Source: an uncultured Bacteroides sp. (GTDB lineage: Bacteria; Bacteroidota; Bacteroidia; Bacteroidales; Bacteroidaceae). Taken from it: 64,000 nt of DNA. Position numbers and translations under genes: made by a program. Below the pieces are notes generated by a model, which had not been told where the DNA came from, searched no databases, and was given only the letters and a program-made list of their open reading frames with translations. The stretch spans positions 62,001 through 126,000 of the forward strand of contig URYL01000009.1 of assembly GCA_900552075.1 (NCBI GenBank). Direction: 5' to 3'. Positions 49,401 through 58,857 of this stretch are shown one piece after another (position 1 is the first letter of the stretch; every line of letters starts with the position of its first letter).

Positions 49401-51029
49401 GGTATTCTCATATTCTTTCGTGAGATGCAGTTTGTGGGGGCGGAAATTGCGCACTTTCATTTGCAGGTTGAAGTCGGGGACTGCCTGGCGGGTGACGAAA
49501 CTTCCGTTGACGGTGATTTGTCCGTTGTCGTCGTCGAGTGCCAGGTGGCCGTTGAATCCCCCCGGCTTGAAGTCGCCGTTGAGCACGATGTGCTGGTATT
49601 CGTAATGGTTATATTCGAGGGAGGAGATGACTCCTTTCACATGTGATTCCGGCTGGTGGTTGCGGTATTGCAGGCCGTTGAGCTCGAGGTCGAATGAGGT
49701 TTTCCCGAGTTCGTCCTTGGCCAGCAGTTTCCCCAGTTCAAATCCTGTGGCTGATACCTTGCCAGAGTAGCTTTTCTGTTGGGTCAGGGTGTCAGTATGC
49801 ATAGTCATGTTGGCATTGAGCAGACCGGGACGGCTCTGGAGTGAGCCATGCGCCGTGATGCGGGAGGGATAACCCGACACGTCACCCTGAAATTTGAGGA
49901 AGCCCAGACGTTGGATAAGGTCGGGGAGGGTGGCTGTATTTCCTTGTAGGTTGTGGAATAGCCAGGAAAAGGCTTTCTCACTGATGTCGGCTTGGGTGAT
50001 TTTCCCGAAAAAGTAAGGAGGCGTGGATGGAGAGCTGTGGTCGAGCATACCTTCGGCATGTATTTCCAATTCCTTGTGGGGACTTGCCAGATAGAAGTTG
50101 CTGCACTGCAGTTGTCTGCCTTTCCCATGGAAGGCCATGTCTACGTGGAGGGAGTCTTGGAAATGCTGCAGGGCTGGCACGAAAGGAGAAAGGTCGGCCG
50201 GAGTTACTGAAGCATGCAGACGGCCCATATAGGTCGTCTCGTCATCGGATAGGAAGCGGGGAGAGGCGATATCTCCTCTGGCCACGAGGGTATCGATGTG
50301 CAGGCTGGTGGCCGGCAGGTTCAGCGAAAGTTCGTGGAGGTAGACCCCTTCTGGATTGGCGGTGGCTTTCAGGGTAAATCTTTTCAGCCGGAAACCACTC
50401 TGTTCGTTGAAGCTCATGCGGCGGATTTGGGCATTGAGCGAGTCCTTACGTAAAGCTTTGAGTGAGATTGTGGCCGACAATTCGCTGATTCCAATGTGGC
50501 TAGGATTGAATTTTCGGGGAGTGGAGGCTTCGGAGAGTACGTCGTAGCGCACTTGTCCACGGCGTATCAGCACGGAATTGATACGCAGGTCGAGGTTCTT
50601 TTCCTTTTTTGTGGTGTCTTTTGACGCAAACGTGTCAATCAGGAACTGGCAATTGAGCGGGGCATCCGGATTGGGCCGGTTCAGGCGGGCGTCCAGACCG
50701 AAAAGCTGGATGCTGTGGATGCGTATCTTCTGCTGAAAAAGGGCAGGGATGTCCAGTTTGACGGAAAAGCGGGAAATGCCCAGCATGTCTTTTCCTTGCC
50801 GGTCTTTTATCTGTACGTTCTGAATGACCACGCGGTTGAGCAGGCCTAAATCTACATTGCCGATACGGACTTCTGCCTGGGTGAGCCGGGAAAGCTCACG
50901 GGCAGCGTATGTACTGAGGTGGTGCTGGACAGCTGGAAGACTGATCAGGGCTATCAGACCGAAATAGAATGTCAGTACGGAAATGACCGTGATACGTATG
51001 ATTTGTTTTATGCGCGTGGCTTTGCTCAT
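46455..51029 (-). CDS. tamB: TamB-like translocation and assembly protein
   Basis: The 1524-residue protein has an N-terminal membrane anchor (about 11-31), a very long beta-rich periplasmic body with repeated strand patterns like lipid-channel (AsmA/VPS13-type) proteins, and a C-terminal DUF490 domain (about 1150-1450: NVRVNCLLNLTGNLTSPNLTFGLELP, GVGKFYTYDY). TamB helps insert outer-membrane proteins and moves phospholipid between membranes. The last 60 residues are charged. It is followed three bases later by aguA, an unusual operon partner. The -7 element TACTTTTG is at 51053-51060 on the minus strand. Confidence 0.93.
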   Translation of the reverse strand: MSKATRIKQIIRITVISVLTFYFGLIALISLPAVQHHLSTYAARELSRLTQAEVRIGNVDLGLLNRVVIQNVQIKDRQGKDMLGISRFSVKLDIPALFQQKIRIHSIQLFGLDARLNRPNPDAPLNCQFLIDTFASKDTTKKEKNLDLRINSVLIRRGQVRYDVLSEASTPRKFNPSHIGISELSATISLKALRKDSLNAQIRRMSFNEQSGFRLKRFTLKATANPEGVYLHELSLNLPATSLHIDTLVARGDIASPRFLSDDETTYMGRLHASVTPADLSPFVPALQHFQDSLHVDMAFHGKGRQLQCSNFYLASPHKELEIHAEGMLDHSSPSTPPYFFGKITQADISEKAFSWLFHNLQGNTATLPDLIQRLGFLKFQGDVSGYPSRITAHGSLQSRPGLLNANMTMHTDTLTQQKSYSGKVSATGFELGKLLAKDELGKTSFDLELNGLQYRNHQPESHVKGVISSLEYNHYEYQHIVLNGDFKPGGFNGHLALDDDNGQITVNGSFVTRQAVPDFNLQMKVRNFRPHKLHLTKEYENTDVALNLTADFSGHSIDDIQGKINLDSLSVRTGDPSLDYFLPRLQIHATQLATNAGAKEIRIDSPFLTGVVQGEYAYHTLLKSIERVIQKHIPSLFPAEKKTRGKKVQELNNRFRFQFRMENSEFLSKVLHIPFELQMPATLSGYLNDSLSRMQVNGSLPQFTYDGKYYESGTILCENQADELQCQLRASTLMKKGAMFNLSLLTRARNDKLHTTLYWGNNTTQTYSGKVDAIASFRQDSLRHELHTRVDIQPSQVILNDTTWHIHPATVDIAKDSIEIHNFLFEHRNQHLKIHGRLGKTESDSCLVDLKNINLLYLMDMIQFHAVRFEGGISGKARLLHVLKEPVMEARLDVKNFSLNQALLGRADILASWDKELGGVRLNADIRRDSTCTTGVTGYVSPKLKGLDLHIQAGGTPLAFLQPFVENIFTAVRGEAYGHVHLFGPFSQLDLEGSVKARMQTKINILNTSFIASADSVHISSGLFHFQDVRLQDLEGHTGVVNGELRHTKLKNLSYNFRFQTDRMLVYKTDRETPDFPFYGHIYATGNVRLQGGDGQLNVDGQVRADNQTEFVYVLGTAAEATNSGFVTFVDRTPRRQQAAVKAEVYHPLNRSDDSEEEDNPTAIHLNLQIEPAERANMKIIMDPAAGDYISAYGTGNLRINFFNQGNFQIFGNYNITEGIYKMSMQNVIRKDFTLQPGGIVSFNGDPRAANLNVQAVYTVNSASLNDLIADASSSRGNVRVNCLLNLTGNLTSPNLTFGLELPTVSEEDRELVRSLTSTEEQMNTQIIYLLGVGKFYTYDYANNTGQTDATSSLAFSTLSGQLNNMLSQVIDNQNWNVGTNLTTGEKGWSDVEAEAILSGRLLNNRLIINGNFGYRENTLRNTNFVGDFEAIWLLTKNGEFRLRGYNETNDRYFTKSTLTTQGIGIMYKKDFMNWKELVDWFLRRRKARNSKQQKDDDEKFIQKDANLPAAQKKRISNEKQSD

Positions 51030-51052
51030 TCTTAATTAATGCAATGGATAGA

Positions 51053-51060
51053 CAAAAGTA
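51053..51060 (-). promoter_or_regulatory. Promoter -7 element for tamB-aguA-aguB
   Basis: Minus-strand TACTTTTG fits TAnnTTTG and lies 24 bases before the tamB start. Confidence 0.6.
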
Positions 51061-51287
51061 CAAAATAACTGGCGAAGAAAAGGCGTTGCAGCCTGGGGAT
51101 TAGCAGTTTTTAAGGTTTGGCATTAGAGGGACTTTAACTGTACTTTGGGTATTGATTTTCTATTTTTATGCACTATGTTTCAGAAAAATGCAAATAAAAG
51201 TAGAATTTATGCGGATGTTTGAAAAAATATTCGGAAATTTGTGCCGTTTTTAGAGCGTATAAATGTATTTGAATTAGATTGACAAAA

Positions 51288-52739
51288 ATGACACAGAAAC
51301 TGAAAATTCCTTCTCCACTGGTCTCCATGTTGCCGGTGCTGGTCCTGGTGGTCCTGCTTTTCTTTACGATTCGTCTGCTGGGTGCCGATGCCTTGGGCGG
51401 TGGAAGCCAGATTTGTCTGCTGCTGACCACAGCTTTGTGTGCGGCCTTGGGTATGGGCTTTTATGGGGTGAGCTGGAAAGACATTGAACATGCCATTGTA
51501 AACAATATTGCGGGGGTAAGTTCCGCTTTGATTATCTTGTTGATTATCGGTTCCCTGTCGGCCGCATGGATGCTGGGAGGTGTGGTACCTACTTTAATAT
51601 ATTATGGTGTGCAGATTATTCATCCGAAGTTCTTTCTCGTTTCTTGCTGCGCAATTTGTGCCGTGGTATCGGTCATGACGGGCAGTTCGTGGACGACCAT
51701 TGCCACCATCGGTATTGCCTTGATGGGTATCGGGAAGGCACAGGGTTTTGAGGAAGGCTGGATTGCCGGAGCAATTGTGTCGGGGGCTTATTTCGGAGAC
51801 AAGGTTTCTCCACTTTCGGACACGACCATTCTGGCATCTTCGGTGACGGACACACCTTTGTTTACACATATCCGTTACATGATGTACACCACGGTGCCTT
51901 CTGTCATGATTGCATTGGCCATTTTCACGGTGGCCGGATTCTCGCACGAGGTGACGGACAGTTTGCAGATGGCGGTGTTTACTGACGGATTGTCTACACG
52001 TTTTCATATCACCCTGTGGGTGTTGCTTGTACCGGTGGTGACGGGGATACTGATAGCCCGGAAGGTGCCTTCCATCATTACTCTGTTCGTTTCAACGGGA
52101 TTGGCCGTGGTATGCATGCTGGTGTTTCAGGCAGACGTGCTGAAAGAGGTAGCCGGCGAAGGGGTAAGTGGTGCCGAAGCATTGTACAAAGGGGTATTGC
52201 TGGCCTTGTCGGGCAGTACTTCGGTACAGGCTTCCAGTCCGGAACTGACAGAACTGATTGCCACCCGGGGAATGGGAGGAATGATGGACACGGTGTGGCT
52301 GATTCTCTGTGCCATGTGTCTAGGAGGGGCGATGACGGCCTGCGGTATGCTGGGCAGTATTACGCGCATGTTCGTACATTTTACCCATAAGCTGGCCAGT
52401 ACGGTGACGGCGACCGTGGCTTCCGGTCTGTTTCTGAACCTGGCCACAGCTGACCAGTATATCTCAATTATTCTTACGGGCAATATGTTCAAGGATATTT
52501 ACAAAAAAAACGGGTATGAGTCACGTCTGCTGAGCCGTACGACGGAAGATGCCGTGACGGTGACCAGTCCGCTGATTCCTTGGAACACGTGCGGCATGAC
52601 ACAGGCTACGATATTGAGTGTACCTACGCTGGTGTATCTGCCATATTGTTTCTTCAACTACCTGAGCCCGCTGATGAGTATTTTCGTGGCGTGCATTGGT
52701 TATAAGATTGTGCGTCCGGCGAAAAAGGATAAAGAGTAA
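51288..52739 (+). CDS. nhaC: NhaC-type Na+/H+ antiporter
   Basis: Exchanges sodium for protons across the inner membrane. I start it at the ATG at 51288 (MTQKLKIPSP); a TTG nine bases earlier is less likely. The 483-residue protein has about eleven or twelve hydrophobic segments and family blocks SGAYFGDKVSPLSDTTILAS and TADQYISIILTGNMF near the later helices. It is followed 22 bases later by the C1 peptidase gene. Sodium cycling links it with the sodium pump NQR encoded downstream. Confidence 0.92.
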   Translation: MTQKLKIPSPLVSMLPVLVLVVLLFFTIRLLGADALGGGSQICLLLTTALCAALGMGFYGVSWKDIEHAIVNNIAGVSSALIILLIIGSLSAAWMLGGVVPTLIYYGVQIIHPKFFLVSCCAICAVVSVMTGSSWTTIATIGIALMGIGKAQGFEEGWIAGAIVSGAYFGDKVSPLSDTTILASSVTDTPLFTHIRYMMYTTVPSVMIALAIFTVAGFSHEVTDSLQMAVFTDGLSTRFHITLWVLLVPVVTGILIARKVPSIITLFVSTGLAVVCMLVFQADVLKEVAGEGVSGAEALYKGVLLALSGSTSVQASSPELTELIATRGMGGMMDTVWLILCAMCLGGAMTACGMLGSITRMFVHFTHKLASTVTATVASGLFLNLATADQYISIILTGNMFKDIYKKNGYESRLLSRTTEDAVTVTSPLIPWNTCGMTQATILSVPTLVYLPYCFFNYLSPLMSIFVACIGYKIVRPAKKDKE

Positions 52740-52761
52740 CTTTCATTAAAACTATAAAAGA

Positions 52762-54156
52762 ATGAACCAGAAACACATTACATTGGCTGCCTGTCTGCTG
52801 GCTTTTGGGCTGACGGTGCAGGCACAGAATGGAGGCATCTCTCCGGAAATGCTGAAGAATATTCAGCACAGTTATCAGAATACGGCGGCCGACAAGGCGC
52901 TGCGCAATGCCATGGGCGGAACCAGCATCAAACAGCTGGCACTGAACCAAGAGAACCAACAGGCGGTGAATACGGATTTTTCCATCAAAGTGGAATCAAA
53001 GGGAATTACCGACCAGCAGTCATCGGGCCGTTGCTGGTTGTTTACGGGACTGAACGTGATGCGTGCCAAGGCTATTGCCAAATATGATTTGCCGGGATTG
53101 GAGTTCTCACAAGTGTATTGTTTTTTCTGGGACCAGTTGGAAAAATCGAATCTGTTCCTGCAAGGAGTAATTGAAACGGCTGGAAAGCCGATGAGTGACC
53201 AGACGGTGGAATGGTTGTTCAAACATCCGTTGAGCGATGGGGGTACCTTTACTGGGGTAGCCGACATTGTATCGAAATATGGCTTGGTACCCAAGGAGGC
53301 TATGCCGGAAACGTACAGCAGTGACCATACCAGCTATATGTCGTCTTTGATTGGATTGAAACTGAAAGAGTTCGGGCTGGAGCTGAGAGATTTGTCGGCA
53401 AAGGGAGAAAAAACGTCAGTCATAGAACAACGGAAAGAAGAAATGCTGGGTACGGTCTATCGGATGCTGGTGCTGACACTGGGTGTACCGCCGACTTCGT
53501 TCGATTATGTACGTAAGGACAGCAAAGGCAATGTGGTGGAAACGGAGCATTACACACCGATGACTTTTCTGGAGAAATATGGTGACAAGAACCTGCTGAC
53601 TAATTACGTGATGGTGATGAACGACCCGTCGCGTGAGTATTACAAATGTTATGAGATTGCGTACGACCGTCATTGCTACGACGGCAAAAACTGGACGTAC
53701 GTAAATCTGCCAGTGGAAGAAATCAAGGAAATGGCTATCGCTTCGCTGAAAGACAGCACCCGGATGTATTTCTCAAGCGATGTGACTCAGATGGACAGCA
53801 AGCGTGGATTGCTGGACGTGAATAATTATGATTTTGGCTCGCTGCTGGGAACCACTTTCGGCATGGACAAGAAACAGCGCATCCAGACCTTTGCCAGTAT
53901 GTCAGCCCATGCTATGACGCTGATGGCTGTGGATCTGGATGAGAACGGAAAGCCGAGAAAATGGATGGTGGAAAACAGCTGGGGACCTTCCGCTGGCTAT
54001 CAGGGCCATCTGGTTATGACCGACGAATGGTTTAACGAATATATGTTCCGTTTGGTGTTGGAAATGAAGTACGTACCGAAGAAGGTGCTCGACATTTTCA
54101 AGCAGAAGCCGATACAGCTTCCGGCATGGGATCCGATGTTCGCAGAAGAAAAATAA
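52762..54156 (+). CDS. Secreted C1 peptidase (bleomycin hydrolase/aminopeptidase C type)
   Basis: A papain-fold cysteine aminopeptidase of the bleomycin hydrolase family. Residues 1-22 are a signal peptide (cut after VQAQ), so unlike cytosolic PepC it acts in the periplasm or outside. Catalytic residues are Gln-Cys in QQSSGRCWLFTGLN (about 81-95), His in SAHAMTLMAVD (about 380) and Asn in ENSWGPSAGYQGHL (about 406). At 464 residues the length is normal. It begins 22 bases after nhaC and ends before a terminator that precedes a SusC/SusD pair, so peptide foraging is plausible. Confidence 0.92.
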   Translation: MNQKHITLAACLLAFGLTVQAQNGGISPEMLKNIQHSYQNTAADKALRNAMGGTSIKQLALNQENQQAVNTDFSIKVESKGITDQQSSGRCWLFTGLNVMRAKAIAKYDLPGLEFSQVYCFFWDQLEKSNLFLQGVIETAGKPMSDQTVEWLFKHPLSDGGTFTGVADIVSKYGLVPKEAMPETYSSDHTSYMSSLIGLKLKEFGLELRDLSAKGEKTSVIEQRKEEMLGTVYRMLVLTLGVPPTSFDYVRKDSKGNVVETEHYTPMTFLEKYGDKNLLTNYVMVMNDPSREYYKCYEIAYDRHCYDGKNWTYVNLPVEEIKEMAIASLKDSTRMYFSSDVTQMDSKRGLLDVNNYDFGSLLGTTFGMDKKQRIQTFASMSAHAMTLMAVDLDENGKPRKWMVENSWGPSAGYQGHLVMTDEWFNEYMFRLVLEMKYVPKKVLDIFKQKPIQLPAWDPMFAEEK

Positions 54157-54230
54157 TCGGTGGGAAGGGAATAATCGGTCGCAGATTTGTTTTATCATCG
54201 AAAAATTTTTTTCTTTGTAAAAGATAGAGA

Positions 54231-54266
54231 GGGCGGGAGATACTTGGCATCTTCACGCCCTTTTTT
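54231..54266 (+). terminator. Terminator after the C1 peptidase gene
   Basis: GGGCGGGAGAT (54231-54241) pairs with ATCTTCACGCCC (54249-54260) with one bulge and one G-T pair, followed by six T. Confidence 0.75.
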
Positions 54267-54293
54267 GACCTTTTAACCTTAAATGAATTTTCT

Positions 54294-57041
54294 ATGGATG
54301 AGATGCAGCCGGTTTTCCGTGCTTTTTGTCGTATGTTGTTTTGGGGGTGTTTGGGGGGAGTTTCTCTTCAGGCTCAGGCACAGAATGAAAGTGAGTTGCC
54401 CCCTGATTCTATTTATACCATCGGTTACGCCCGTGGAAGTTTAAAGAATATTTCGGGTTCCGTGGAGCAGATTACGGAAAAACAGATGAACAGGGAATTG
54501 ATTACCAATCCGTTGGAAGCCATTCAGGGACGTGTGTCGGGGCTTACCATCCTGAAGAGTAACAATGGAATGGCAGCCTTGGAATCCGTACGTTTGAGAG
54601 GTACGACTTCGTTGACTAGCGGAAACGATCCACTGATTATTGTGGATGGGGTATTGGGTGATTTGACTATGCTGGCTTCGGTTTATCCTGCCGATATAGA
54701 GTCCTTTACCATCCTCAAGGATGCTTCGGAGACGGCTCAGTATGGTTCTCGTGGAGCATCGGGGGTAATCAATATTGTCACCAAAAAAGGACAGGCAGGT
54801 AAGACCCGTGTCAATTACAATGGCAGTTTTGGCGTCTCGCATGCTTATCGCAGGTTGGATATGTTGTCGGGGGCGGAATATCGCCGTTTAGCGGCAGCGC
54901 GCGGGTGGAGCATTCTCGACAAGGGGTTTGATACGGATTTCCAGAAGGCCATCGAACAGACGGGTTTACAACAGAATCATAACATTGCATTTTACGGAGG
55001 TGGGGAGGCTTCTAATTATAGAGTGTCCTTAGGCTTTCAAAACCGTGAGGGAGTGATTCAGAATGAGGGAATGAAACTGTTTACGGCCAATATGAATATG
55101 TCACAGAAGATGCTTGACGGTCTGATTGACTGTGAACTGGGATTGTTCGGCTCGATGAGGCGGGACCGGACGTTGTTCGACTTGCAGAAAACATTTTATT
55201 CGGCGGCTGCGTTTAATCCGACCTTTCCGGATTTTCCTGATCCGGTTACTGGAGGATGGGACCAGATTACTACTGCCAGTCAGATTACGAATCCTCTGGC
55301 ATGGATGGACGTGGATAATCGGGAAGAAACCTCGTATTTCAGTTCGCATGCCCGTCTGACTTTCCATTTGTTGAAAGATCTGAAACTGGTGCTGTTCGGT
55401 TCTTATACTTATAGCACAACCGAAAATGCACAGTTTCTGCCTACTACGGTGTGGGGAAACGGACAGGCATATCGCGGCAGCCGGAAGGCGGAATCTTTAT
55501 TGGGAAATTTGATGCTGACCTATCAGAAGCGGTTGGGAGCCCATTTTCTGGATGTACTGGCACTGGGAGAGGTGGAAAAAGACCGTTTTCAGGGATTTTA
55601 TACTACGACGACCAATTTCTCGTCGAATGAGCTGGGCTATCATAGCTTGCAGGGGGGAGCACTACGTCCATGGGAGGGGACTGGTTCTTATTATGAGGAA
55701 CCACACTTGGTGTCTTTCCTTGGGCGTGTGAATTACACTTATGATGACCGTTATGTGTGGACGGTAAACCTGCGTACGGATGCTTCTTCCAAGTTTGGCC
55801 GGAAACATAAATGGGGCGTTTTCCCGTCGGTTTCTGCTGCTTGGAATGTGACGCAGGAAGAGTTTATGAAGCATATCCGGTGGATTGACAATCTGAAACT
55901 AAGAGTAGGGTATGGACTGGCCGGTAATCAGGGAGGAATTGATTCGTACACAACCATGGCGCTGGTACGTCCGAATGGAGTAGCTCCGGTAGGTAATTCG
56001 CCATTGGTAACGTATGAGAGTCTGAAGAATGTCAATCCGAATCTGAAATGGGAAGTCAAATCCACTTTCAATGCGGGAGTGGATATGGGCTTTTACGGGA
56101 ATCGTCTTTTGCTTTCGGTGAATTATTATCTTTCTAAAACAAGGGATATGCTATATCAGTATGATGTGAGTGTGCCACCTTTCGCTTATAACAAACTGCT
56201 CGCCAATCTGGGTTCCATGCGAAACAGCGGTATGGAGTTTTCCATTGGCCTGACCCCGTTGCGTACCAAGGATATGGAATTGAATATTAATGCGAATGTG
56301 ACATTCCAGCGCAACAAGCTCCTGTCGCTGAGCGGTATGTATGAAGGGGAATATGTCAGTGCGGCGCAATATACGGTATTGGCAGGTCTGAATGGTGCCG
56401 GTCTGCATGGTGGATATAACAATATCGTGTACCAGATTGTGGGGCAGCCGTTGGGAGTGTTCTATTTGCCACATTGCGAGGGACTCGTTTCGGATGGGAA
56501 CGGGGGGTATGTTTACCAGATAGCCGACCTGAATGGAGGAGGAGTGAACTTGGAGGATGGAGAAGACAGGTATGTGGCTGGGCAGGCTACTCCCAAGACT
56601 TTATTGGGTTCGAATATCAGCTTCCGTTACAAGCGTTTCGATGTGTCTCTTCAGATTAATGGGGCATTTGGACACAAGATTTATAACGGAACGGCTCTGA
56701 CGTATATGAACATGAACAGTCTGCCGGATTACAATGTGTTGGCAGAGGCTCCGGCACGGAATATACGGGACCTGACGGCCACAGATTACTGGCTGGAAAG
56801 CGGAAACTATGTGAATTTTGATTATCTGACCGTAGGGTGGAATATTCCGCTTCGTAAGCAGCGTTTCTTGCATGGGGCAAGGCTGGCTCTGACAGTCAAT
56901 AATCTGGGTACTATTTCCGGGTATTCAGGGTTAACTCCGCTCATCAATTCCACGCTTGTGGACGATACTTTCGGGGTGGATGACAAGCGTACATATCCAC
57001 TTTCCAGAACTTATATTGTTAGTTTAAGTCTTAACTTCTAA
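54294..57041 (+). CDS. SusC/RagA-type TonB-dependent outer-membrane transporter
   Basis: Imports a bound nutrient across the outer membrane with energy from TonB. The 915-residue protein has a signal peptide (about 1-29), then a plug domain at once (TNPLEAIQGRVSGLTIL, PLIIVDGVLGD, ILKDASETAQYGSRGASGVINIVTKKG) and a 22-strand barrel ending YIVSLSLNF. The N-terminal carboxypeptidase-regulatory-like domain of most SusC proteins is missing, which makes it short. It lies ten bases before the SusD gene. No sugar hydrolases, sensors or sigma factors flank the pair. Confidence 0.94.
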   Translation: MDEMQPVFRAFCRMLFWGCLGGVSLQAQAQNESELPPDSIYTIGYARGSLKNISGSVEQITEKQMNRELITNPLEAIQGRVSGLTILKSNNGMAALESVRLRGTTSLTSGNDPLIIVDGVLGDLTMLASVYPADIESFTILKDASETAQYGSRGASGVINIVTKKGQAGKTRVNYNGSFGVSHAYRRLDMLSGAEYRRLAAARGWSILDKGFDTDFQKAIEQTGLQQNHNIAFYGGGEASNYRVSLGFQNREGVIQNEGMKLFTANMNMSQKMLDGLIDCELGLFGSMRRDRTLFDLQKTFYSAAAFNPTFPDFPDPVTGGWDQITTASQITNPLAWMDVDNREETSYFSSHARLTFHLLKDLKLVLFGSYTYSTTENAQFLPTTVWGNGQAYRGSRKAESLLGNLMLTYQKRLGAHFLDVLALGEVEKDRFQGFYTTTTNFSSNELGYHSLQGGALRPWEGTGSYYEEPHLVSFLGRVNYTYDDRYVWTVNLRTDASSKFGRKHKWGVFPSVSAAWNVTQEEFMKHIRWIDNLKLRVGYGLAGNQGGIDSYTTMALVRPNGVAPVGNSPLVTYESLKNVNPNLKWEVKSTFNAGVDMGFYGNRLLLSVNYYLSKTRDMLYQYDVSVPPFAYNKLLANLGSMRNSGMEFSIGLTPLRTKDMELNINANVTFQRNKLLSLSGMYEGEYVSAAQYTVLAGLNGAGLHGGYNNIVYQIVGQPLGVFYLPHCEGLVSDGNGGYVYQIADLNGGGVNLEDGEDRYVAGQATPKTLLGSNISFRYKRFDVSLQINGAFGHKIYNGTALTYMNMNSLPDYNVLAEAPARNIRDLTATDYWLESGNYVNFDYLTVGWNIPLRKQRFLHGARLALTVNNLGTISGYSGLTPLINSTLVDDTFGVDDKRTYPLSRTYIVSLSLNF

Positions 57042-57051
57042 CCGATTTATC

Positions 57052-58683
57052 ATGAAAGGAATATATAAATTAATTTTTGTACCCATCTTACTGTTTCTAG
57101 GAGCTTCCTGCAGTGCATATCTGGAAGAGGAACCCAAGGACCGGATGGATGAGGAGGCGGCTTATTTCACTTTATCAGACGTACAGCGTAACGGGGTGCT
57201 TTCATTGTATAATTATGTGGGAGGTTATGCCGACAGTCAGGGGCTGCAAGGTACTGGACGAGGAGTATATGACCTGAATACTTTTACCACGGATGAGGCA
57301 ATGATGCCTACTCGCGGAGGGGACTGGTATGACGGGGGATTCTGGCAAGGATTATATCTGCATCGTTGGGGAGTAAATAGCGAGGCTATTTATGCTACTT
57401 GGGAGTATCTTTATCGTACGGTGATATTGTGTAACAGTTCGCTGGAAAAAATTCAGGCTTTTGCAACGTTACATCCAGAGGAAAATGTAACTCCCTTAGT
57501 GGCGGAGGTGAGGGCGTTGAGAGCCTTGTTTTATTATTATATCATGGATCTTTTCGGGGAGATTCCTCTAATTGAGAAGAGCACTCCTGCACTTGAAGAT
57601 ATTGTTCAGGAAAAACGGTCTAAAGTGTTTGAATTCATTGTGAAAGAACTGATGGAGTCAGAACCTTTTTTGAGTGAGGAACGAAGCAATCAGCCAGGCG
57701 TTTATTATGGAAGAGTCACTCGGCCTGTGGTTTGGTTTCTGTTGGCGAAACTGGCTTTGAATGCGGAAGTATATGCTGACGATGACTGGACCGATGGTCA
57801 AAGACCGGACGGAAAATCACTAGTCTTCGAGGTGGACGGGCGGCAGCGGAATGCCTGGCAAACCGTATGTGATTATTGCGATAAGATTACGATGGCCGGG
57901 TATGAATTGGAGGCGGACTATGCGGCGAATTTTGCGGTATTCAACGAGTCTTCCGCGGAGAATATATTCGTGATTCCCATGAGCAAGACGCTGTACACGA
58001 ATCAATTTATTTATTTGTTCCGCTCCCGGCATTATAATCATGCAAAGGCTTATGGGTTGGGAGGTGAAAACGGCGCATCGGCAACAAAGGAGGTGTTGGA
58101 TGCGTTCGGTTACGACACGCCACAGGTGGACACACGTTTTGATGATTGCTATTTTGCCGGACCGGTGAAAGATTTGGAAGGGCATCAGATTATGTTGGAC
58201 GATGGAGTGACTCCTTTGGTGTATGAGCCTTGGAAAGTGGCCTTGGATGTTTCAAGAATGCCTTGGGAAAAGACTGCTGGAGCGCGGATGAAGAAATATC
58301 AAGTGGACCCTACGGCTCTTAAAGATGGAAAGTTGCTGGATAATGATATCGTTCTTTTCCGTTATGCGGATGTGTTGCTCATGCAGAGTGAGGCCAAAGT
58401 GCGCAATGGGGAAAACGGGGACATGGAATTGAACCGGGTACGTAGCAGGGCAAGGATGGAAGAAAGACCTGCCACACTTGAAAATTTGTTGAAGGAACGT
58501 ATGATGGAACTGGCTTGGGAAGGATGGAGGCGTCAGGATATGATTCGTTTTGGCGTTTTTACACGTTCGTATAGCTGTCGTCCCCAGCTTTCTGGAGAGG
58601 AAAACGGTTATACTACGGTGTTTCCCATTCCGGAAAGAGTCATTGATATGAATCCTCAGCTGCATCAGCATAAAGGTTATTAG
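57052..58683 (+). CDS. SusD/RagB-type nutrient-binding lipoprotein
   Basis: Surface lipoprotein that caps the SusC transporter and binds its ligand. The 543-residue protein has lipobox GASC with Cys20, then Glu-rich residues after the Cys (a pattern tied to surface export in Bacteroidetes), the SusD N-terminal region with tetratricopeptide-like helices (VAEVRALRALFYYYIMDLFGEIPL) and a C-terminal region with RYADVLLMQSEAKVRNG and MELAWEGWRRQDMIRFG. It starts ten bases after SusC. The ligand is unknown. Neighbouring peptidases suggest peptides rather than glycans. Confidence 0.94.
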   Translation: MKGIYKLIFVPILLFLGASCSAYLEEEPKDRMDEEAAYFTLSDVQRNGVLSLYNYVGGYADSQGLQGTGRGVYDLNTFTTDEAMMPTRGGDWYDGGFWQGLYLHRWGVNSEAIYATWEYLYRTVILCNSSLEKIQAFATLHPEENVTPLVAEVRALRALFYYYIMDLFGEIPLIEKSTPALEDIVQEKRSKVFEFIVKELMESEPFLSEERSNQPGVYYGRVTRPVVWFLLAKLALNAEVYADDDWTDGQRPDGKSLVFEVDGRQRNAWQTVCDYCDKITMAGYELEADYAANFAVFNESSAENIFVIPMSKTLYTNQFIYLFRSRHYNHAKAYGLGGENGASATKEVLDAFGYDTPQVDTRFDDCYFAGPVKDLEGHQIMLDDGVTPLVYEPWKVALDVSRMPWEKTAGARMKKYQVDPTALKDGKLLDNDIVLFRYADVLLMQSEAKVRNGENGDMELNRVRSRARMEERPATLENLLKERMMELAWEGWRRQDMIRFGVFTRSYSCRPQLSGEENGYTTVFPIPERVIDMNPQLHQHKGY

Positions 58684-58813
58684 AACAATTTTTTGCTTTC
58701 TCTATATGGCAGAATCGTCGTTTTGTCATATCTATTTAATATTTGCCTTTCGATATAAAGAAATATTTCTCTAATTCGAGGGGCAAATATTCTTTTTTCA
58801 CCTCTTTTTTATT

Positions 58814-58821
58814 TAATTTTG
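58814..58821 (+). promoter_or_regulatory. Promoter -7 element for the nqr operon
   Basis: TAATTTTG fits TAnnTTTG and lies 37 bases before the nqrA start. Confidence 0.65.
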
Positions 58822-58857
58822 CACGCAAATATAGAAAACCATTTTTTATAACCTAAC

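Noticed and set aside
54282..54420. Alternative SusC start at the ATG at 54282
   Set aside because: That ATG is in another frame and reaches a stop after about 45 codons. The frame from 54294 gives a signal peptide followed directly by the plug domain.
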